10,568 bases of DNA from an uncultured Clostridia bacterium. GTDB taxonomy: Bacteria; Bacillota; Clostridia; Christensenellales; UBA1242. The position numbers and the translations under genes were made by a program. The DNA is taken from contig CAMYXB010000027.1 in NCBI GenBank assembly GCA_947303145.1, positions 1 to 10,568 on the forward strand. The letters are read 5' to 3'. This document shows, piece after piece, positions 6,206-10,568 of the stretch; position 1 is the first letter of the stretch, and the number at the start of each line of letters is the position of its first letter. The notes beneath the pieces are model-generated. The model did no database searches and was not told the DNA's origin. It saw only the letters and a list, made by a program, of their open reading frames with translations.

Positions 6206-7396
6206 TTATTGTCTCTTTCTCAATTTATCAAGAAAAGCGGGGACACGAGGATTGGAGGACACTTGGACTCGAGATGTCATCTGCTCCCCATGAGCCTCTT
6301 CTTCTGGCTGCTTTTCACTGCTAGGAATGACATTAGGTGCTGGCTCGACATTTTCCAGAGTCGACTCTTGTCTAAAACTTTGCTCAAATCTATCGAAATT
6401 GGTTCTAGGAATAGACAATTCTTCTTCGACAGGCTTTAGATTAACTTTTTGATTGAATCCTGTGGCGATGACGGTAATCTCCACTTCTTCTGACATGCTT
6501 TCCTCTATGCCGGAGCCGAAGATAATATTGCAATTCTGGTCTACCACTTCTCTAACAAGGCTGGCAGCCTCATCGACTTCGTCAATAGACAGGTCAAGTC
6601 CACCCTTAACATTGAGAAGTATGCCTGTGGCACCCTCGATATTGGTCTCAAGTAGTGGGCTCTGCACTGCCTGACGGACAGCATCAATGGTCTTGTTCTC
6701 CCCCTTGCCTCTACCTATGCCCATGTGTGCGAGGCCTTTGTCTTTCATAATGGTCTTGACATCAGCAAAGTCAAGATTGATAAGGCTAGGTGTGACGATA
6801 AGGTCAGAGATGCCCTGTATACCTTGTCTTAAAACGTCATCTGCACATCTAAAGGCTTCAACGATAGGAGTGCCCTTAGGAACAATCTTGAGCAACTTAT
6901 CATTGGGGATAATGACGAGAGTGTCGACATATTTCTTGAGATTGGCTAGACCATGTTCGGCATTCTCCATCCTCTTCCTACCCTCGAAATTGAAAGGCTT
7001 GGTGACCACTGCGATGGTCAAAATGTCCATCTCTTTGGCTATTTGGGCAATAATAGGTGCGGCACCTGTGCCAGTGCCACCACCCATACCTGCGGTGATG
7101 AAGACTAGGTCGCAACCCTTGAGCATCTCTGTGATGACTGCCTTGCTCTCCTCGGCGGCCTTCTGCCCTATCTCTGGATCGGCTCCTGCCCCAAGACCTC
7201 TGGTCAATTTCTCACCAATTTGGATGCGGTGGGTGGCTTTGCTCATAAGTAGAGCCTGTTTGTCTGTGTTAATGGCGACAAATTCGGCACTGGTGATGCC
7301 TGCTGACACCATGCGATTGACGGCATTATTGCCACCGCCACCCACACCTACGACTTTGATATTGGCTACCTGTCCCATGTTGCTCGAAAAATTCAT
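6206..7396 (-). CDS. ftsZ: Cell division protein FtsZ
   Basis: FtsZ is the tubulin-like GTPase that forms the division ring and the polar ring of sporulation. The 396-residue product has the N-terminal GVGGGGNNAVNRM loop (17-29), the tubulin signature GGGTGTG (105-111), and the PNDKLL and GIGRGKGENK segments. A variable Pro/Glu/Ser-rich linker precedes a C-terminal conserved peptide VPAFLDKLRKRQ, the site bound by FtsA, SepF and others. The ATG at 7396 is chosen because GGAGGT (7401-7406) lies 4 bases before it; a TTG at 7408 is in frame but lies upstream of that site. It follows ftsA by 22 bases in one operon and is closed by a strong terminator. Confidence 0.98.
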   Translation of the reverse strand: MNFSSNMGQVANIKVVGVGGGGNNAVNRMVSAGITSAEFVAINTDKQALLMSKATHRIQIGEKLTRGLGAGADPEIGQKAAEESKAVITEMLKGCDLVFITAGMGGGTGTGAAPIIAQIAKEMDILTIAVVTKPFNFEGRKRMENAEHGLANLKKYVDTLVIIPNDKLLKIVPKGTPIVEAFRCADDVLRQGIQGISDLIVTPSLINLDFADVKTIMKDKGLAHMGIGRGKGENKTIDAVRQAVQSPLLETNIEGATGILLNVKGGLDLSIDEVDEAASLVREVVDQNCNIIFGSGIEESMSEEVEITVIATGFNQKVNLKPVEEELSIPRTNFDRFEQSFRQESTLENVEPAPNVIPSSEKQPEEEAHGEQMTSRVQVSSNPRVPAFLDKLRKRQ

Positions 7397-7418
7397 TTTA
7401 ACCTCCAAAAATTATAAA

Positions 7419-8528
7419 TTATCTAGTCAAAGCATAACTTAAAACTGCCATGCATGATGAATGATTGAATTTGCTAAGTTGTCCAAAAGCCAGTCTCACT
7501 ATCTCGACATTGCGAGAGAGATATTTAGATAAGGCGTCCTTGCCTCCCTTAAGGAAAGATATACCCCCTCCAGTGAGTTTGACTGTAATAAAATCGGGAA
7601 ACTTGTATTGCCAAGAGGAAAGGCACTGCTTTATGGCTTTGGCGATATCTTCTATCCTGCTGTCCACTATGGCATTGGCCACATTCATAGATATGGGGAC
7701 AATGCCCTCATCTGTCATTATCTCGTAATTCTCACTCTCTTTTGGCTTGATAGACAGAACCACTTTGCGAAGCAAAGATTCGGCACTATCAAATGGAATC
7801 TTAAGGCAAGTGGACAAGTCTGCCGCAATATGCCCACCTCCCAGTGAGAAACTGGAGAGATTGAGCACTCCTCTGCCTCTAAATAGTGCTACAGTAGTGG
7901 TGATGTATCCGCAGTCTACCATTAAGATATACTTGTCTCTCTCCTCATCATCAAATAGATACAAGCCTTGTGCATAGGCACTGCAGACGAAGTTGAAATC
8001 AATTATATCGCACCTTAAAAGAGCCTTGGAGACAATGTTGAGAAAGGAATTCTCTACGAAAATATACGACAAGCATGCGGATATCCTACTATCCACCAGC
8101 CCTAGAGGAGATGACACTCTGTTGTTCTCTCCAAGAATGTAGTATACTGCACCTTTGTTGACAACTGTGTGATGTGGCATATCAAAACTAGCAGTATCGA
8201 ACAAGGCCTCTATGTCTTCCTCTATGATTTTCTTGGGCTTTAAGAAACTCTGTGACACTGTCTTACAAGTGGAATAGCAAAATTCTGTGGGAACACCGAC
8301 TGTGAGATACATTATTTTGCAATTACAGGCTCTTTGGGCGCCAAGAATGGCATTGTGGATAGAGGTGCTCAGTGATTCTACAGACAGAAATTCGCCGTCC
8401 ATGAAGCCGTCATAGGACTCTTCATACTTACCCTTGACTATCAAGGTGTTGTTGACATCACGACAGCCCACCAGAACAGTTATCTTCTGGCTACCAAAAT
8501 CCAAAATAGCGACATCTTTACTAGTCAA
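7419..8528 (-). CDS. ftsA: FtsA-like cell division ATPase lacking the C-terminal membrane helix
   Basis: FtsA is an actin-fold ATPase that tethers FtsZ to the membrane. The 369-residue product has the phosphate-1 loop ILDFGSQKITVLVG (8-21), a degenerate phosphate-2 loop DCGYITTTVALF (205-216, usually DxGGGTTD), SLGGGHIAADL (228-238) and the adenosine loop VKLTGGGISFLKG (316-328). It ends at CMAVLSYALTR, the point where the ATPase fold finishes in relatives. The usual 40-60 residue linker and amphipathic membrane helix (total about 410-440) are missing, and no continuation in another frame is seen before ftsZ. The start is TTG, supported by GGAG nine bases upstream; no in-frame ATG lies upstream. 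It forms an operon with ftsZ. Position makes FtsA the best call, but it is a divergent member. Confidence 0.88.
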   Translation of the reverse strand: MTSKDVAILDFGSQKITVLVGCRDVNNTLIVKGKYEESYDGFMDGEFLSVESLSTSIHNAILGAQRACNCKIMYLTVGVPTEFCYSTCKTVSQSFLKPKKIIEEDIEALFDTASFDMPHHTVVNKGAVYYILGENNRVSSPLGLVDSRISACLSYIFVENSFLNIVSKALLRCDIIDFNFVCSAYAQGLYLFDDEERDKYILMVDCGYITTTVALFRGRGVLNLSSFSLGGGHIAADLSTCLKIPFDSAESLLRKVVLSIKPKESENYEIMTDEGIVPISMNVANAIVDSRIEDIAKAIKQCLSSWQYKFPDFITVKLTGGGISFLKGGKDALSKYLSRNVEIVRLAFGQLSKFNHSSCMAVLSYALTR

Positions 8529-8537
8529 TTGCGCTTT

Positions 8538-8541
8538 CTCC
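8538..8541 (-). promoter_or_regulatory. Ribosome binding site fixing the TTG start of ftsA
   Basis: GGAG (in GGAGAAAG, minus strand) lies 9 bases before a TTG codon at 8528. The frame upstream of that TTG has no ATG or GTG, and FtsA homology begins within 7 residues. TTG is therefore the likely start. Confidence 0.7.
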
Positions 8542-8561
8542 GATTTGTAAAATACTATTTA

Positions 8562-8590
8562 ATTATACAATTAGCACAATTCAAAGTCAA
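8562..8590 (-). promoter_or_regulatory. SigA-type promoter of ftsA-ftsZ
   Basis: On the minus strand TTGACT (8585-8590), 17 bases, TATAAT (8562-8567) gives a near-consensus vegetative promoter with optimal spacing. The start point would be near 8555, leaving a leader of about 27 bases that contains the GGAG site. It is the best promoter match in the window. Confidence 0.8.
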
Positions 8591-8643
8591 TAAAAAAACA
8601 AAAAATAGACAAATATTTTTTAATCCCGCAATTTAGTCAAATA

Positions 8644-9798
8644 TTATCTAAAAAACCTGCCAAGTAAAGGATAGCCATATCCTTCTTCATTCCTGTCTTG
8701 AGTGATATTTTGACAAATGGACAAAAGGCGAGTCTTGACCATATCGGGAGTGAGAGAGGGGGCGTAGCTGATAATTAAGGCGCATATACCACTTATCATG
8801 GGTGTAGCGACACTCGTTCCAGACATCATGGTATAGAAATGCTCCTTTCTTGAAATAATGTCCGCACCCACTATATCCACAGAGGGAGCCACGATGTCGG
8901 GCTTGAAAAATAATCCCGCTGGACCTCGAGAAGAAAATGGAGCAATGTGATATTCTCCCCCACTCCTTCCATCGTCCATTCCACCCACTGTGATTATCCT
9001 ATGATTAAAACCCGGAGATTTGATAGTCTCTCCATCTGGCCCACTATTGCCTGCTGCAGCGACCACGACAATCCCCATATTCCACAATGCACTAGCCCCA
9101 GCAATAAGCGGGTCATTTTGTCCCAAAGGATTACTCCCAAAACTCATGCACACGACACGAATATTGTATTTTCTGTGATTTTCTGCTACCCATTGCATAG
9201 CCTCAAGTATTTTGTATGCACCAGTTTCTCCATTCTTTTCTATTGCCTTTATGGAGATTATCTTGCTTTTGGGCGCCATTCCCTTGTATTTACCAGCACT
9301 GACAAAGCCTGAGCCACATGCAATGCTAGCCACAAAGGTCCCATGACCATTGTCATCATAAGGCATTTTCTTGTGATTGATAAGGTCGACAAAATGTATT
9401 ATTCTATTCTCTCCCAAACAAAAATCTAGGTGCGAAGATATGCCCGTATCTATGATGCATACAGTGACATCTTGACCATATATGCCTCTATCATAGAAAT
9501 TGTCCACTTCCATTATTTTGCCAGCTCTGTCCACTTGAGCGAACACTCTAGTCTGCTTGGTGATAAAGCATGTTGACTTACTTTTGGCAAGTCCTATCAC
9601 GTCACTTTGTCTCAAACTGACACCTAGGGCGGATATGAAGGGATATTCCCTGTATTCAAAATTCTTCTTGTCAAGGAGGCGTCTTAAATTGATATAATCT
9701 CTGGCATAAATTATGCAATCTACACTCTCTTTTTCTCCACAAATATGCACAGCACTAAGCAGTTCTGGGGCTATCTTGCCACCATATAATCTATTCAT
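8644..9798 (-). CDS. S8 family serine peptidase (AprX-like intracellular subtilisin)
   Basis: This is a subtilisin-family protease of 384 residues. The catalytic triad is complete: Asp117 in IIDTGIS, His152 in NGHGTFVAS and Ser329 in MSGTSVATPM, with the oxyanion Asn251 in AAAGNSGPDG. There is no signal peptide or membrane span, so it should act in the cytoplasm. The first 95 or so residues (CIIYARDYINLRRLLDKK to CFITKQTRVFAQ) look like an inhibitor-I9 type propeptide, implying self-processing. It resembles Bacillus AprX in layout, but the substrate is unknown. The ATG at 9798 overlaps the upstream gene's stop by 8 bases and has a weak TAGGT site; a TTG one codon earlier is possible. No hairpin terminator is seen in the 115 bases before ftsA. 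Confidence 0.92.
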   Translation of the reverse strand: MNRLYGGKIAPELLSAVHICGEKESVDCIIYARDYINLRRLLDKKNFEYREYPFISALGVSLRQSDVIGLAKSKSTCFITKQTRVFAQVDRAGKIMEVDNFYDRGIYGQDVTVCIIDTGISSHLDFCLGENRIIHFVDLINHKKMPYDDNGHGTFVASIACGSGFVSAGKYKGMAPKSKIISIKAIEKNGETGAYKILEAMQWVAENHRKYNIRVVCMSFGSNPLGQNDPLIAGASALWNMGIVVVAAAGNSGPDGETIKSPGFNHRIITVGGMDDGRSGGEYHIAPFSSRGPAGLFFKPDIVAPSVDIVGADIISRKEHFYTMMSGTSVATPMISGICALIISYAPSLTPDMVKTRLLSICQNITQDRNEEGYGYPLLGRFFR

Positions 9799-10099
9799 CA
9801 ATTTTACCTAAAAGTCCTGACAAAAAATCTCTTTGACTGGTAGATAAAAAGGGAGAAAGCGAGGAAAGTGTGCTACTTAATCTCTCCTTTGTAAGTGAGC
9901 CGTCCTTTAGTCTTTGTTTGGAGAGATTGACGAACTCACCCGACAAATCTTCCGCCGAATAATCCTTGTATTTATCATACAATCTACTCGCTTCACTAAG
10001 GGTGTCTTGGTCGATATTTTGTTTCAATTTTTCTTCACTTGTGTCCTTATTCTCGTTATGTATACTCTCGCTTGCAAAATCAAAGAGATTTTTTGACAT
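9791..10099 (-). CDS. Small acidic protein of unknown function, coupled to the subtilisin
   Basis: I do not recognise this 102-residue protein with confidence. It is soluble and charged, with no signal peptide, membrane span or cysteine. Residues 1-32 are low-complexity and acidic. From 33 on it looks helical, with a YDKYKDYSAEDLSGEFVNL segment (41-59), then KDGSLTKERL and LSPFLSTSQRDFLSGLLGKI (81-100). That second half resembles a family of small Firmicute proteins I recall only vaguely (YxKYxxLSxxEL followed by PxLxxxQ), so I give no function. A strong AAAGGAGA site 5 bases before the ATG supports the start. Its end overlaps the subtilisin start, so the two are translationally coupled and may act together, for example as adaptor, inhibitor or substrate. 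That is inference. Confidence 0.85.
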   Translation of the reverse strand: MSKNLFDFASESIHNENKDTSEEKLKQNIDQDTLSEASRLYDKYKDYSAEDLSGEFVNLSKQRLKDGSLTKERLSSTLSSLSPFLSTSQRDFLSGLLGKIDE

Positions 10100-10188
10100 G
10101 GCAATCTCCTTTCACTAAAATATACATCAATATATGAGTGGAACTCTTAATGTGTTAATTCTAAAATACTTGTGTCAAAACAGCAATA

Positions 10189-10203
10189 ATTATCATAGAT
10201 AAT
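10189..10203. repeat. 15-base inverted repeat before the Asn-rich gene
   Basis: ATTATC, ATA, GATAAT form a perfect inverted repeat. It ends 5 bases before the ATG at 10209, where a ribosome site would be expected. It could be an operator or a weak RNA hairpin in the 109-base divergent promoter region (10100-10208). In AT-rich DNA this may also be chance. Confidence 0.4.
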
Positions 10204-10208
10204 GACAA

Positions 10209-10568
10209 ATGAAAAATGACGAAAACATAAAAAATCTTAAGGTGAATATACAAGACTACTATCCCAGTGAAATGCTGGACGGGAGCAGACTAAACCCCTC
10301 TCCGCCAAATACAAACTTGACAAGTCAATCACATTCTCAAGGAATAAATGACAATGGCACAAACTCACAAAACAATATAAGTCAAAATACATTCAATAAT
10401 ATGCCTAGTCCTCAATCATTGATAGAAAATCTAGTAAAAAATATACTGCCACAATCGCCCAACAACCTGCTGTCAAGCATATTTTCAAACTCAAATAATA
10501 ACAATGCTCTTATGCCCATGCTATCTGGTCTACTAGGTCAAAACAATGCAAATATTATGTCGCTTTTT
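10209..10568 (+). CDS. Asn/Ser-rich protein of unknown function, 3' end outside window
   Basis: An open frame of 120 codons runs off the right edge. It starts at ATG 10209, since a TGA lies two codons upstream in frame. Of the 120 residues 27 are Asn and 17 are Ser, with many Gln and Pro: a low-complexity, probably disordered protein. There is no signal peptide or membrane span. Hydrophobic patches occur at IENLVKNIL (72-80), NLLSSIF (86-92) and LMPMLSGLLG (101-110). The hexapeptide LSGLLG also occurs near the end of the divergent 102-residue protein. The long frame, its position opposite that gene and its composition support a real gene, although no good ribosome site precedes the ATG; a GTG at 10242 is an alternative. 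The function is unknown. Poly-Asn proteins occur in spore coats, but nothing here shows that role. Confidence 0.65.
   Translation, partial: MKNDENIKNLKVNIQDYYPSEMLDGSRLNPSPPNTNLTSQSHSQGINDNGTNSQNNISQNTFNNMPSPQSLIENLVKNILPQSPNNLLSSIFSNSNNNNALMPMLSGLLGQNNANIMSLF

Noticed and set aside
6425..6431. A second exact Spo0A-box core (TGTCGAA on the minus strand).
   Set aside because: It lies inside ftsZ coding sequence near the C-terminal linker, far from any start. It is taken as chance and used as a caution for the candidate before sigE.
7397..7408. TTG start for ftsZ four codons upstream of the ATG.
   Set aside because: The GGAGGT site would lie inside the coding sequence. It is correctly spaced only for the ATG at 7396.
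6687..7442. A 251-codon plus-strand open frame opposite ftsZ, and shorter ones opposite era, sigG, sigE and the subtilisin.
   Set aside because: They mirror strong conserved genes, have low-complexity Ser/Leu/Pro translations and match no family I recognise.
10128..10155. ACA, 16 bases, CATATATTG upstream of the 102-residue gene as a SigK- or SigE-type promoter.
   Set aside because: The -35 requirement is only two or three bases and the -10 match is partial. In AT-rich DNA such matches are common.

Overview
The window is an AT-rich (low-GC) chromosomal segment from an endospore-forming Firmicute, most likely a member of the Clostridia. The evidence is a dense core of sporulation genes (spoIIGA, sigE, sigG, a YlmC/YmxH protein, yqfC, yqfD) mixed with universal housekeeping genes (ftsA, ftsZ, nrdR, ybeY, era), and Gram-positive style Shine-Dalgarno sites. 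I cannot name the species. I see no insertion sequence, prophage, CRISPR array, tRNA or rRNA. No gap between genes exceeds about 140 bases.

Layout. Almost everything lies on the minus strand and reads right to left. At the far right an unrecognised Asn/Ser-rich gene (10209 onward, plus strand, cut by the window edge) diverges from a two-gene unit: an unrecognised 102-residue protein, then an AprX-like cytoplasmic subtilisin. Next comes an ftsA-ftsZ unit with a good SigA-type promoter and a clear terminator. Then come spoIIGA and sigE, the sporulation protease and its pro-sigma substrate. sigG follows on the opposite strand, converging on sigE with only 3 bases between the stop codons. To its left, back on the minus strand, are ylmC, nrdR (own promoter and terminator), and the tightly packed yqfC-yqfD-ybeY-era series.

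How the genes work together. FtsA and FtsZ build the division ring, which is moved to the pole in sporulation. SpoIIGA then activates pro-SigE in the mother cell, and SigG runs late forespore transcription. YqfC and YqfD are SigE-dependent sporulation proteins in Bacillus. NrdR represses ribonucleotide reductase genes. YbeY and Era act in 16S rRNA and 30S subunit maturation.

Most notable points: (1) sigG appears inverted in place within an otherwise collinear ftsZ-spoIIGA-sigE-[sigG]-ylmC-nrdR block, and carries its own SigF/SigG-like promoter; (2) a perfect Spo0A-box core lies between spoIIGA and sigE; (3) FtsA ends where its ATPase fold ends, so it lacks the C-terminal membrane-targeting helix; (4) the pro-SigE cleavage region has drifted from the usual motif; (5) a subtilisin and two uncharacterised proteins form a divergent locus at the right edge. 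That locus is the best candidate here for something undescribed, but nothing in the window amounts to a clearly new system.
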